Assembly: GCF_001457415.1 (NCBI RefSeq)
Contig: NZ_LN881722.1
Location: 248,001 to 312,000 of the forward strand
Source: Gorillibacterium timonense
Lineage (GTDB): Bacteria > Bacillota > Bacilli > Paenibacillales > NBRC-103111
Reading direction: 5' to 3'
DNA length: 64,000 nt
Part shown: in pieces, positions 1 through 8,333 of the stretch
Layout of the letters: every line of letters begins with the position of its first letter
Numbering within the stretch: the stretch's first letter is position 1
Notes under the pieces: model-generated
What the model was told of the DNA's origin: nothing
The model's input: only the letters and a program-made list of their open reading frames with translations
Database searches by the model: none
Made by a program: the position numbers and the translations under genes

Positions 1-1
1 G

Positions 2-136
2 GGGAGGCTGATCGCCGCCTTCGACGAGATGGTGGGCGAGGAGGAGTCGATTAAGGCGCAGCTCGCCGAATCCATTCCCCGCATCAAGCAGATGTCGTAC
101 AAGGCAGTCGATTATCTGTGCGAGGTGGCGGGTTAA
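2..136 (+). CDS. C-terminal end of a surface-polysaccharide gene (5' truncated)
   Basis: The reading frame is open from the first bases and stops with TAA at 134-136, so only the last 44 residues are visible. They form an amphipathic helical tail (IKAQLAESIPRIKQM). Such a tail, just before two glycosyltransferases, would suit a polysaccharide pyruvyl transferase or another glycan-operon enzyme, but the catalytic part lies outside the window and this is only a guess. The next gene begins 12 bases downstream, so it belongs to the same operon. Confidence 0.6.
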   Translation, partial: GRLIAAFDEMVGEEESIKAQLAESIPRIKQMSYKAVDYLCEVAG

Positions 137-148
137 CCGGGAGGGTCT

Positions 149-1339
149 ATGAAGAAGAAGCTGCTGTTTATCATTCCAAGCCTGTCTGCAGGCGGAGGAG
201 AGAAAAGCCTCGTCACCCTGCTGTCCCAGCTGGACTATTCGCGGTACGAGGTGGATCTCTTCCTGCTGCATCACGAGGGCTTGTTCATGGACTTTCTTCC
301 CCGCGAGGTGCGCGTGCTGCCGCTTCCCGAAACGTACCGCAGCTTCGCCCGGCCCTTGCCGGAATCGATGCTGCGCTTCGTGAAGAGCGGGAGGTTCTCG
401 CTGGCAGCCCAGCGCCTCTTGTTTGCATTCGGCAGCCGGAGCGGGGGGACGAGTAGGAGCGAGCAGCGCAGCTGGCGGCATATGGCGCGGTTCCTTCCGG
501 CGCTTCCGGAGACGTACGACGTGGCCGTCGGGTTCCTGGAGAAGACCTCCAATTACTTCTGCGTCGATAAGGTGCGCGCACGGAAAAAGATCGGCTGGGT
601 GCACATCGACTACGACAAGCACGGGATGGATGCGGCGTTCGATCTGCCCTATTTTCAGAAGCTGGACCATATCGTCACGGTGTCGGAGGAATGCGCGGAG
701 ATTTTGCGCCGCAACTTCCCAGAGGAGAGCGCCAAGATCGACGTCGTCTATAACATCGTCTCTCCGGCGATGATCGCCCGCATGGCGGAGGAGGCTCCCG
801 TCGATCTGTACAACCGGGTAGAGGGGGAGACGATCATCCTCTCCATCGGGCGCTTGCATGCGCAAAAGGCGTTCGAGACGGCTATCGCGGCCTGCCGCAG
901 GCTGCTCGACAAGGGGCATTCCGTCCGCTGGTATGTGATTGGCGAGGGCGAGGAGAGAGGGAAGCTCACGGAGCTTATCGCGAAAAGCGGCCTGAACGGG
1001 CGCTTCATCCTGCTCGGTCTGAAGGCCAATCCTTATCCTTATCTCAAGCAGGCCGATCTGTACGTGCAAACCTCCCGTTATGAGGGCAAATCGATTGCCA
1101 TCGACGAAGCGAAGATTCTCGGCAAGCCGATCGTCGTCACCAACTTCAGCACAGCGGCCGATCAGATTCGCCACGAGTCGGATGGGCTGATCGTCGGGAT
1201 GAGCCCCGAGGCGGTGGCGGGCGGGATCGAGGAACTGATGGGAAGCCCGGGACTTCGGCGCCGCTTCTCCGATCAGCTCGCGGCAAGTCCGCTCGGGACG
1301 GAAGCGGAGATGGAGAAGCTGGATCGGTTGTTCGCCTGA
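149..1339 (+). CDS. GT4-family glycosyltransferase
   Basis: This 396-residue protein is a GT-B fold glycosyltransferase, expected to move a sugar from a nucleotide-sugar donor onto a surface glycan at the inner membrane face. Near the N-terminus is the glycine-rich loop SLSAGGGEKSL. The C-terminal half carries ILSIGRLHAQKAFETAI and the donor-binding segment YEGKSIAIDEAKILGKP, where GT4 enzymes have their EX7E-like motif. The ATG follows GGGAGGG at the usual distance. It closely resembles the next gene (same start MKKKLLFI, same YEGKS-type block), so the two look like a tandem duplication. Donor and acceptor cannot be told from sequence. Confidence 0.88.
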   Translation: MKKKLLFIIPSLSAGGGEKSLVTLLSQLDYSRYEVDLFLLHHEGLFMDFLPREVRVLPLPETYRSFARPLPESMLRFVKSGRFSLAAQRLLFAFGSRSGGTSRSEQRSWRHMARFLPALPETYDVAVGFLEKTSNYFCVDKVRARKKIGWVHIDYDKHGMDAAFDLPYFQKLDHIVTVSEECAEILRRNFPEESAKIDVVYNIVSPAMIARMAEEAPVDLYNRVEGETIILSIGRLHAQKAFETAIAACRRLLDKGHSVRWYVIGEGEERGKLTELIAKSGLNGRFILLGLKANPYPYLKQADLYVQTSRYEGKSIAIDEAKILGKPIVVTNFSTAADQIRHESDGLIVGMSPEAVAGGIEELMGSPGLRRRFSDQLAASPLGTEAEMEKLDRLFA

Positions 1340-1408
1340 GTGATCCGATGGAACGAACGGCATTCGTCAATCTGCCAGGTAACGCACAGAGGAGGAGCGC
1401 ATGAACGC

Positions 1409-2605
1409 ATGAAGAAGAAGCTGCTGTTTATCATGAACAACCTGGGCTGCGGCGGAGCGGAGAAATCGCTCGTCTCTCTCCTGGATACGATCGATTACGA
1501 TGCCTACGAAGTGGACCTCTTGCTGTTCCGGCAGGAGGGGTTGTTCCTGAACCAGATCCCCGAGCCGGTGAAGGTGCTTCCGGAGCCCGGAGGCTACCGG
1601 TATTACGACATGCCGCTCGCTCAGGCGGTGGCGGCCAACCTGAGCCGCGGCCGCATCCGGGCCGCAGCGAGCCGGGTTCAGGCGGCGTACCTATTCCGCA
1701 GCGAGAAGAATCGCGCGCGCTGCGAGCAGCGGGTATGGCGGCATCTGTCTCGTTCCCTTCCGCCGCTTGCGGGCGAGTATGATGCGGCCATCGGCTTTCT
1801 CGAGAAGAACCCGATCTACTACTGCATCGAGAAAGTGAAGGCGAAGAAGAAGCTCGGCTTCATCCATATCGACTACAACAAGCTCGGCATGGACGCGAAG
1901 CTGGATCAGCCCTTTTTTGAGCGCCTCGATCATCTGGTGACCGTCTCGGAAGAATGCGCGGAGACCTTGAGGAGAGAATTCCCGGACCTGTCCGATAAGG
2001 TCGAGGTCATCTACAACATCGTCTCGCCGAAGGCCATCCGGAAGCTGGCGAATGAGCCGGTTTCGCTTCCTCCAGCGTCCGTCCGGCTGCTGTCCATTGG
2101 GAGGCTGAACGCCCAGAAGGGATTCGATTTGGCGGTGGAGGCCTGCCGCAGGCTCGTTGACAGCGGCAAAGACATCAGTTGGGCGATCATCGGCGAAGGA
2201 GAGGAACGGCCTGAATTGGAGAGGCTCATTCGGCACTATGGGCTGGAGCAGCGATTCTTCCTGATGGGGATGAGCGAGAACCCCTATCCTTACCTGAAGG
2301 AAGCCGACATTTATGTGCAGCCCTCTCGGTTTGAAGGCAAATCGATCGCCATCGACGAGGCGAAAATCCTCGGCAAGCCGATTGTCGTCACGAATTTCTC
2401 CACCGCCCGGGATCAGATCGAGAGCGGTGAAACCGGCCTCATCGTGGAGATGAATGCGGAAGCGCTGGCCGAAGGAATCCGTTTGCTTATGGAAGACGAG
2501 GGGCTTTGCAGCTCCTTCTCGCACCGCTTGGCCGGGCTTCCGCTCGGGACGGAAAGCGAAGTCTACAAGCTGTATCAGATCATCGGACAGGGGGAGAGCG
2601 CGTGA
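1409..2605 (+). CDS. GT4-family glycosyltransferase, paralogue of the preceding gene
   Basis: This 398-residue GT-B glycosyltransferase has the N-terminal glycine loop NNLGCGGAEKSL, the mid motif LLSIGRLNAQKGFDLAV and the C-terminal donor motif FEGKSIAIDEAKILGKP. The frame is open further upstream, but the ATG at 1409 has AGGAGGAG ending 11 bases before it and gives the same MKKKLLFI start as its neighbour. Its stop overlaps the start of the next gene (TGATG), which indicates translational coupling. The paralogues probably act in sequence on one repeat unit. Specificity is unknown. Confidence 0.88.
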   Translation: MKKKLLFIMNNLGCGGAEKSLVSLLDTIDYDAYEVDLLLFRQEGLFLNQIPEPVKVLPEPGGYRYYDMPLAQAVAANLSRGRIRAAASRVQAAYLFRSEKNRARCEQRVWRHLSRSLPPLAGEYDAAIGFLEKNPIYYCIEKVKAKKKLGFIHIDYNKLGMDAKLDQPFFERLDHLVTVSEECAETLRREFPDLSDKVEVIYNIVSPKAIRKLANEPVSLPPASVRLLSIGRLNAQKGFDLAVEACRRLVDSGKDISWAIIGEGEERPELERLIRHYGLEQRFFLMGMSENPYPYLKEADIYVQPSRFEGKSIAIDEAKILGKPIVVTNFSTARDQIESGETGLIVEMNAEALAEGIRLLMEDEGLCSSFSHRLAGLPLGTESEVYKLYQIIGQGESA

Positions 2606-3861
2606 TGGCTTGGTGGATAACCGGTTTTCTTGTCGCCGCAGGATTGGTCGTAGCGCTTACGGACCTTGTCCCGATCTTCCGGACTTGGCTTAGCCGAATT
2701 CACATCGGCCGCTATGAGGATCAGGAGACTTGGGCTCGTTCGGTACAAAAGAGGGCTGTCCATTGGGTGAACCGGACGCCGACCATCAAGCTGACGGATC
2801 AGACGCGGTTCGTCCTGCTGGATCGGCTGCGCGGCAACTACAAGCGCAGCTCGATTCAGCAGTGGCAGGAAGGCGCTCTTCTTCTCGGTCTAGGCACCAT
2901 GCTCCGTCAGCAGCCGGACGAGGCGGCTGTCCGTGAGGTGGATCGCTACCTGAAGCGGCTGTTCCTGCCCGACGGGAGCTGGCGGAACGCTCCGCAGCAT
3001 GTGGACGGCGCGATCCTCGCTTACGCGGTGATGAAGCTGCCGCATCTGGACCCGGACCGGTTCCGACCTGCCTTCGATGCGACATGGTCCATGATCCGGG
3101 ACCACCTGGGCGAAGACGGAACGGTAGGCTACCGCAAGAGCATGATGAAGTACCGATACGTGGACACGATCGGGTTCATCTGCCCCTTCCTTACCGCCTA
3201 CGGCATCCGGTACGACAAGGAGGAATGCGTGGAGCTGGCGCTCCGTCAGCTGCGGTCGTTCGAACGGCACGGGCTTCATCCCGGGCTGTTCCTTCCCAGC
3301 CACGCTTATCAGGTGGAGACGAAGGCTCCCCTCGGCTTATACGGCTGGGGACGCGGCCTCGCCTGGTTCGCACTCGGCCTCGCGGATACGTGGAACGAGC
3401 TGCCGCTCCGTCATCCGGAACGCGCTTCGCTGGAACGCATGGTCGCGGGTTACGCCATCGCCGTCCTTCGCGAACAGCAGCCTGGAGGCAATTGGAACTG
3501 GACTGTAACCCGAAGCGAAGCCATTCCGGATTCGTCTGCCACCGCTTCTCTCGCCTGGTTTCTTACCCAGGCGGCCACGATCGAAGCGGTCTCCAAGGAG
3601 TGCTCGTCCGGTGCGGACAAAGCCCTCCGCTATCTCATGAAGGTAACCCGCCGTAACGGAGCCATCGACCTTTCTCAGGGCGACACGAAAGACATCGGCG
3701 TTTACTCCACCCTGTTCGACATCCTGCCGTTCACGCAAGGGTTTGCCCTTCGCACACATTTTGCCATTCGGCAGAACCGGGTGAAGAACCATGATCGAGA
3801 GGATCATGAACGGGACCAAAGCCAGATTGAACCGCTGGTTGTCGAGCGAGCCGCCGTTTGA
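2605..3861 (+). CDS. Membrane-anchored GH88/GH105-like (unsaturated glucuronyl hydrolase fold) protein
   Basis: This 418-residue protein begins with one hydrophobic helix (ITGFLVAAGLVVALTDLV, about residues 5-22), followed by an alpha/alpha-barrel domain. Family hallmarks are YVDTIGFICPFL (Asp about 187) and YGWGRGLAWFALGLADT, which match the D-G-x-x-M and RGNGW blocks of GH88/GH105 enzymes. Those enzymes hydrate 4,5-unsaturated uronic acids. Where YteR-type enzymes have H-A-W/Y-D, this protein reads HAYQ (Gln about 236), so the second catalytic Asp seems to be missing. The ATG overlaps the previous stop. A hydrolase-like protein inside a polysaccharide export operon may trim or bind the product. 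The family call is fairly sure, activity is not. Confidence 0.75.
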   Translation: MAWWITGFLVAAGLVVALTDLVPIFRTWLSRIHIGRYEDQETWARSVQKRAVHWVNRTPTIKLTDQTRFVLLDRLRGNYKRSSIQQWQEGALLLGLGTMLRQQPDEAAVREVDRYLKRLFLPDGSWRNAPQHVDGAILAYAVMKLPHLDPDRFRPAFDATWSMIRDHLGEDGTVGYRKSMMKYRYVDTIGFICPFLTAYGIRYDKEECVELALRQLRSFERHGLHPGLFLPSHAYQVETKAPLGLYGWGRGLAWFALGLADTWNELPLRHPERASLERMVAGYAIAVLREQQPGGNWNWTVTRSEAIPDSSATASLAWFLTQAATIEAVSKECSSGADKALRYLMKVTRRNGAIDLSQGDTKDIGVYSTLFDILPFTQGFALRTHFAIRQNRVKNHDREDHERDQSQIEPLVVERAAV

Positions 3862-4351
3862 GGAATACTTGAGGCTGGGCATGCAGGTGGGCGAGCATTG
3901 CCGCATTCAGCCTGGAGTCGTCTTTGATTATTCGCACTGCTGGCTGATCGAGATCGGCAACGAGGTGACCATCGCACCGCAGGCGTATCTTCTGGCTCAT
4001 GACGCCAGCACGAAAGCCTGGAGCGGCTATACCCGCATCGGCCGGGTCGTCATCGAAGACGGAGCCTTCATCGGAGCGCGGGCTGTGATCATGCCGGGGG
4101 TGACGGTGGGTCATCATTCCATCATCGCGGCCGGCAGCATCGTCACCAAATCCGTACCGCCGAACAGCGTGTTCGGTGGAAATCCCGCCAAGGAGATTTG
4201 CACGATGGCGGCCTATCGGGAGAAATGCGAGAGCGAGATGAGGGAAATGCCCTTGTACGACAGCTCGTACACCCTCTCGGGAGGAATCACGGACCGGGAA
4301 AAGCGAGAGATGCAAGAGGCTTTGATGCAGGGCAGAGGGTTCGTGGTATAA
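3791..4351 (+). CDS. Hexapeptide-repeat (left-handed beta-helix) acyltransferase
   Basis: The 186-residue protein shows several [LIV]-G-x-x-x-x rungs, for example IGNEVTIAPQAY, IEDGAFIGARAVIMPGV and VGHHSIIAAGSIVTKSV, and ends its helix with VFGGNPAKEI. This is the signature of the maltose/galactoside O-acetyltransferase and WcaF group, which put acetyl groups on sugars from acetyl-CoA. It overlaps the end of the GH88-like gene by 71 bases. The second ATG at 3806 has GAGAGG close by and is an alternative start. In this operon it most likely O-acetylates the exopolysaccharide repeat unit. Confidence 0.85.
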   Translation: MIERIMNGTKARLNRWLSSEPPFEEYLRLGMQVGEHCRIQPGVVFDYSHCWLIEIGNEVTIAPQAYLLAHDASTKAWSGYTRIGRVVIEDGAFIGARAVIMPGVTVGHHSIIAAGSIVTKSVPPNSVFGGNPAKEICTMAAYREKCESEMREMPLYDSSYTLSGGITDREKREMQEALMQGRGFVV

Positions 4352-4425
4352 GAGACCAGTGCTGACGTTCATGGAAGCGGCCGATGCGCCCGTTTTCATG
4401 AACGTTAGCCGGGAAGAGGCGCGTC

Positions 4426-5985
4426 ATGAGAATAAAGAACACAATGATCAACATCTTCGCGGGCATCGGCAATCAGCTGATTATTACGGCGCTCAGCTTC
4501 ATCTCCCGAAGCGTCTTCATCGCGACGCTCGGCATCGAGTACCTGGGCGTGAACGGGCTGTTCACGAGCATTCTCGCTATGCTGTCGCTCGCGGAAGCGG
4601 GCATCGGGGCCAGCATCATCTACAACCTGTATAAGCCCGTAGCCGAGAACGATCAGGAACAGATCAACGTGCTGATGAAGCTGTACCGCAAGGCGTATCT
4701 GGTCATCGCGCTTGTCGTCGGGCTGCTCGGGCTCTCGTTCATGCCCTTCCTCGGCTTTTTCGTCAAGGATGCCCAGGTTGATCATCTCTATCTGATCTTC
4801 GGCATCTTTCTCATCAACACCGTGGCGCCGTACCTGTTTCAAAGCAAGCTGTCCTTCCTGAATGTCAACCAGAAGTCGTATGTGGTGACTGCTGCCTACT
4901 CGGTTTCATCTATCCTGTCCACGAGCTTGAAGATCGCCATTCTGTATTACACGCATAATTACATCCTGTTCCTAGTCGTCGATTGCTTGCTGACCCTCTC
5001 GACCTCGCTGTTCCTGAGCCGCATGGTGGACCGGAAATATCCGTTCCTCAAGAACCCCGTCACGGGCAAGCTTGATCCCGATACGAGGCACTCGATCATC
5101 CGCAACGTCAAGGCGATCGTGCTGCAAAACATAGGCGGTTACTTCGTGTTCGGTGCGGACAGCTTGATCATTTCTTCTTTTGTCAGCTTGGCGGCAGTGG
5201 GGCTCTATTCCAACTATAAAATGCTGATCGACATCAGCCGCACGTTCGTGAACCAAGTCTTCAACAATATGTACCACAGCGTCGGCAATCTCGTGGCAAA
5301 GGAATCGACCGACAAGGTGTATTCCGTCTACAACGCGACGATGCTGGTCAACTTCTGGCTGTACTCCCTGTTCGCCATCCTGCTCTACGTGCTGATTGAT
5401 CCCTTCATCACCGTCTGGATCGGCCCGAAGTTCCTGATGGGGCATGGAGCGCTCGTGCTGATGCTGCTCGTCTTTTTCGAACGGGGAATGCGCAATTCGA
5501 TTTCGACCGTGAAGACAACAGCGGGGATCTTTCATGAGGATCGATTCGCTCCCCTCATCCAAGCGGGTGTCAACCTGGCGGCCGCGCTCGTGCTCGTTCA
5601 ATGGATGGGCATCGCGGGCGTGTTTCTCGGCAGCTTGATCGGCAGCTTAGCCGTTCCTTTCTGGTACACTCCGCACCTCGTCTACAAAAAAGTGTTCCTT
5701 CGACCGGTACGCCATTATTACTTGCGCTATCTGAGGTATTCGGCCGTAGGAGTGGCTGCGCTTGCCGTGGTGTATTTCCTTGCCGACGTTCTGCCCTCCG
5801 AAAGCTGGCTCCATGTCATCGTCAAAGCGATCGTCTGCTTTGCGGCCGTCAACCTAATCTACTTGAGTGCATTCTACCGTTCTCAGGAATTCAAATACCT
5901 GCTTGGCGTCGGCAAGAATCTGCTTGCCAAGCTGCCGATTCGGAGAAGAATCGAGCAAATCGAACGATTGGAGGGAATCCGCTGA
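4426..5985 (+). CDS. Wzx-like polysaccharide flippase (MATE/MOP superfamily)
   Basis: This 519-residue protein has about 12-14 hydrophobic helices spread along its length. The N-terminus (NIFAGIGNQLIITALSF), followed by RSVFIATLGIEYLGVNGLF, is typical of O-antigen/teichoic-type flippases, which move lipid-linked oligosaccharide across the membrane. Short basic loops (RRRIEQIERLEGIR at the end) are as expected for the cytoplasmic side. GGGAAGAGG lies before the ATG. A stem-loop from ACGTTCATG (about 4363) and CATGAACGT (about 4396) sits in the short gap from the acyltransferase. The stop overlaps the galE start (TGATG). It supplies the export step of the cluster. Confidence 0.9.
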   Translation: MRIKNTMINIFAGIGNQLIITALSFISRSVFIATLGIEYLGVNGLFTSILAMLSLAEAGIGASIIYNLYKPVAENDQEQINVLMKLYRKAYLVIALVVGLLGLSFMPFLGFFVKDAQVDHLYLIFGIFLINTVAPYLFQSKLSFLNVNQKSYVVTAAYSVSSILSTSLKIAILYYTHNYILFLVVDCLLTLSTSLFLSRMVDRKYPFLKNPVTGKLDPDTRHSIIRNVKAIVLQNIGGYFVFGADSLIISSFVSLAAVGLYSNYKMLIDISRTFVNQVFNNMYHSVGNLVAKESTDKVYSVYNATMLVNFWLYSLFAILLYVLIDPFITVWIGPKFLMGHGALVLMLLVFFERGMRNSISTVKTTAGIFHEDRFAPLIQAGVNLAAALVLVQWMGIAGVFLGSLIGSLAVPFWYTPHLVYKKVFLRPVRHYYLRYLRYSAVGVAALAVVYFLADVLPSESWLHVIVKAIVCFAAVNLIYLSAFYRSQEFKYLLGVGKNLLAKLPIRRRIEQIERLEGIR

Positions 5986-7034
5986 TGGCTATTCTCGTGA
6001 CGGGCGGTGCTGGTTATATCGGCAGCCATACCTGTGTGGAGCTTCTGGATGCCGGCTATGACATTGTGGTGGTGGATAATTACTCGAACAGCCATCCGGA
6101 GGCTCTTCATCGAGTGGAGGAGCTGACGGGAAGAACGTTTCCCCGCTACAACGTGGACCTGCTGGACAAAGAAGCCTTGAACCGGGTGTTTGCCGAGCAG
6201 TCGATCGATGCCGTCCTGCACTTTGCCGGACTGAAGGCGGTTGGGGAATCGGTCGGAATGCCTTTGCGCTATTACCACAACAACATTACCGGCACCTTGA
6301 ATCTGTGCGACGCGATGAAGGAGCACGGCGTCTACCGGCTCGTGTTCAGCTCCTCCGCAACGGTCTACGGGATGCCGGAGAGCGCGCCGATTCCCGAGAG
6401 CGCACCGGTGGGGGCAACGAACCCTTATGGGCGGACGAAGCAGATGATCGAGGAGATGCTTCGCGATCTCAGCCTCACCGATTCGCGCTGGAGCATCGCG
6501 TTATTGCGCTATTTCAACCCGGTCGGCGCCCACAAGAGCGGCCGCATCGGCGAGAATCCGAACGGCATCCCGAACAACCTGATGCCGTACATCACGCAGG
6601 TGGCGGTGGGCAAGCTGCCTCTCTTGAAGGTGTTCGGCAGCGACTATCCGACGCCGGATGGAACCGGCGTGCGCGACTACATCCATGTGACCGATCTGGC
6701 GATCGGGCATCTGCGCGCGCTGGAGAAGACGGCGACTGCCGCGGGGACTGCCGCCTACAACCTCGGCACAGGGCGGGGCTTCAGCGTGCTGGAGCTGATC
6801 GAGGCTTTTCAGAAGGCGTCTGGCCGCGTAGTCCCCTATGTCCTCGCCGAGCGGAGACCGGGAGATATCGCTCTCTGTTACGCGGATACCGCGAAAGCCG
6901 AAGCCGAGCTCGGCTGGACGGCCGCGCGAGGCATCGCCGAGATGTGCGAGGACTCCTGGCGCTGGCAGTCGCAGAACCCGAGCGGCTTTGAACGATCGGC
7001 GTCCGCGCTGGCGGCGGGCTCCGGCCGACTATAG
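5985..7034 (+). CDS. galE: UDP-glucose 4-epimerase
   Basis: The 349-residue protein interconverts UDP-glucose and UDP-galactose (possibly also the GlcNAc/GalNAc pair) with bound NAD. It opens with the Rossmann motif TGGAGYIGSHT, has the SDR catalytic Ser region FSSSATVYG and the NPYGRTK motif with catalytic Tyr and Lys, then GTGVRDYIHVTDLA near the substrate site. Length is normal for GalE. The ATG at 5985 overlaps the flippase stop, so upstream extension of the frame is not the real start. As the last gene of the glycan operon it probably provides UDP-Gal or UDP-GalNAc for the two glycosyltransferases. Confidence 0.95.
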   Translation: MAILVTGGAGYIGSHTCVELLDAGYDIVVVDNYSNSHPEALHRVEELTGRTFPRYNVDLLDKEALNRVFAEQSIDAVLHFAGLKAVGESVGMPLRYYHNNITGTLNLCDAMKEHGVYRLVFSSSATVYGMPESAPIPESAPVGATNPYGRTKQMIEEMLRDLSLTDSRWSIALLRYFNPVGAHKSGRIGENPNGIPNNLMPYITQVAVGKLPLLKVFGSDYPTPDGTGVRDYIHVTDLAIGHLRALEKTATAAGTAAYNLGTGRGFSVLELIEAFQKASGRVVPYVLAERRPGDIALCYADTAKAEAELGWTAARGIAEMCEDSWRWQSQNPSGFERSASALAAGSGRL

Positions 7035-7064
7035 AACATGTACACATTCGAGGGGGATCGAGAG

Positions 7065-7214
7065 ATGTACGATTTAGGCAAGCTGTCGCAGGATGATTTG
7101 TTGACCATCATGCTGGATGTTAGCCGCAAGGGCGAGGAATCGCATGATTGGGGCGTCCGGGAAGCGATCGAGGAACTGAAGCGGCAGATTATGAATTCGA
7201 CCCGGCTCGAATAG
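7065..7214 (+). CDS. Small acidic hypothetical protein (49 aa)
   Basis: A 49-residue frame starts MYDLGKLSQDDLLTIMLD, with AGGGGGATCG just before the ATG, and ends with IEELKRQIMNSTRLE. It is predicted to be all helical, with no signal peptide or membrane segment. It lies between galE and the ATP-grasp gene, immediately before a family-1 repeat. The good ribosome-binding site and position at the end of the glycan operon support a real gene. I do not recognise the family. Confidence 0.6.
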   Translation: MYDLGKLSQDDLLTIMLDVSRKGEESHDWGVREAIEELKRQIMNSTRLE

Positions 7215-7231
7215 GGCGCGTTGTCAAACCG

Positions 7232-7331
7232 CCAGTACGCTGTCAGCCTTAATCGAGTGGATAAAATCGGCGTCAATTGGTATGGGAAGTTGTGCGGAGA
7301 CCACGGTTTTTTAGCTGACAGCGTACCAGGA
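7232..7331 (+). repeat. Family-1 inverted-terminal repeat, copy A
   Basis: The element starts with TACGCTGTCAGC and ends with GCTGACAGCGTA, each end flanked by CCAG, which could be a target duplication. The roughly 98-bp body can fold into a long hairpin and has no start codon with an open frame. Four related copies occur at 10382, 15737, 26331 and 43658. Copy A separates the small gene at 7065 from the ATP-grasp gene. Confidence 0.85.
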
Positions 7332-7362
7332 GAACGGTAGTTGAAAAGGGGGGCTAAAGCAT

Positions 7363-8328
7363 ATGGATGAAACGAACTTGCTCTTTACCAGCTCGGGCCG
7401 GCGGGTGTCGCTGATCCGGGAGTTCAATGAAGCTTACCGCCGGTACGGCTTCGCCGGCCGGGGCATCACCGCCGATCTTAAGGCGACGGCTCCAACGGCG
7501 TTTTACAGCGACAAGCATTATCTTGTCCCGCGCGTGACGGACCCGGCTTATGTCGACAGGCTGATCGAGGTGTGCCGGGAGGAGCGGATTCATGCGCTCA
7601 TTCCGCTCATCGACACGGAGCTGACGCTGCTGGCCGAGAACCGGCATCGCTTTGAGAGCGAGGGCGTCCGCCTCGTGCTGTCGAGCCCTCTCCTGAATGA
7701 GATCGCCTTCGACAAGACGAATACGTATCAATTTTTTCGCTCCCACGACATCGCCACTCCGCGCGTCTATACAGCGGAAGAGGTGAAGAGGGGAGAGCAT
7801 TCATTTCCGCTCATGGTCAAGCCAAAGAACGGCAGCTCGGGCCAAGGGGTCACCTTGGTGAGAAACGAGCGGGAGCTCGATTTCTTCAAGGAGTACATAC
7901 CGGGAGCCATGGTGCAGGAGCTGGTGCGCGGCGAGGAATATACGATAGACGTATTCGTCGACTTCTCGGGAGCCGTCAAGACCATCGTGCCTCGACTCCG
8001 AATCGAGACGAGAGCGGGCGAGGTGAGCAAGGGCGTCACCCGCAAGGATCCAGCCATCATCGAAGCCGCTCGAAATGTGGCGGAATGCCTGCCGGGGGCG
8101 GTCGGCTGCATCACCCTGCAATGCTTTAAGCAGGAGAACGGGGACATCACCTTCATCGAAATCAATCCGCGCTTCGGCGGCGGTGTTCCGCTGTCCATCG
8201 CGGCTGGGGCCGATCTGCCGCTGTGGACGATTCGGATGTGCCGGGGCGAGGAGCTGGGGGAGCCCGATTATTCCTGGAAGGACAGCCTCAGCATGTATCG
8301 GTACGATGATGCTGTTTTTTGCGGGTGA
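7363..8328 (+). CDS. ATP-grasp carboxylate-amine ligase-like protein
   Basis: This 321-residue protein has an N-terminal Rossmann-like domain (LLFTSSGRRVSLIREF) and an ATP-grasp domain. The P-loop-like segment is FPLMVKPKNGSSGQGV, followed by the hinge MVQELVRGEEYTIDVFVD and the Mg-binding end FIEINPRFGGGVPLS. The fold is that of the carbamoyl-phosphate synthase large subunit ATP-grasp group, which joins a carboxylate (as acyl phosphate) to a nucleophile. The start follows AAAAGGGGGG. The HAD and DegT genes come directly after, so a small-molecule or surface-sugar modification pathway is likely. The substrate is unknown. Confidence 0.85.
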   Translation: MDETNLLFTSSGRRVSLIREFNEAYRRYGFAGRGITADLKATAPTAFYSDKHYLVPRVTDPAYVDRLIEVCREERIHALIPLIDTELTLLAENRHRFESEGVRLVLSSPLLNEIAFDKTNTYQFFRSHDIATPRVYTAEEVKRGEHSFPLMVKPKNGSSGQGVTLVRNERELDFFKEYIPGAMVQELVRGEEYTIDVFVDFSGAVKTIVPRLRIETRAGEVSKGVTRKDPAIIEAARNVAECLPGAVGCITLQCFKQENGDITFIEINPRFGGGVPLSIAAGADLPLWTIRMCRGEELGEPDYSWKDSLSMYRYDDAVFCG

Positions 8329-8333
8329 GCCTC

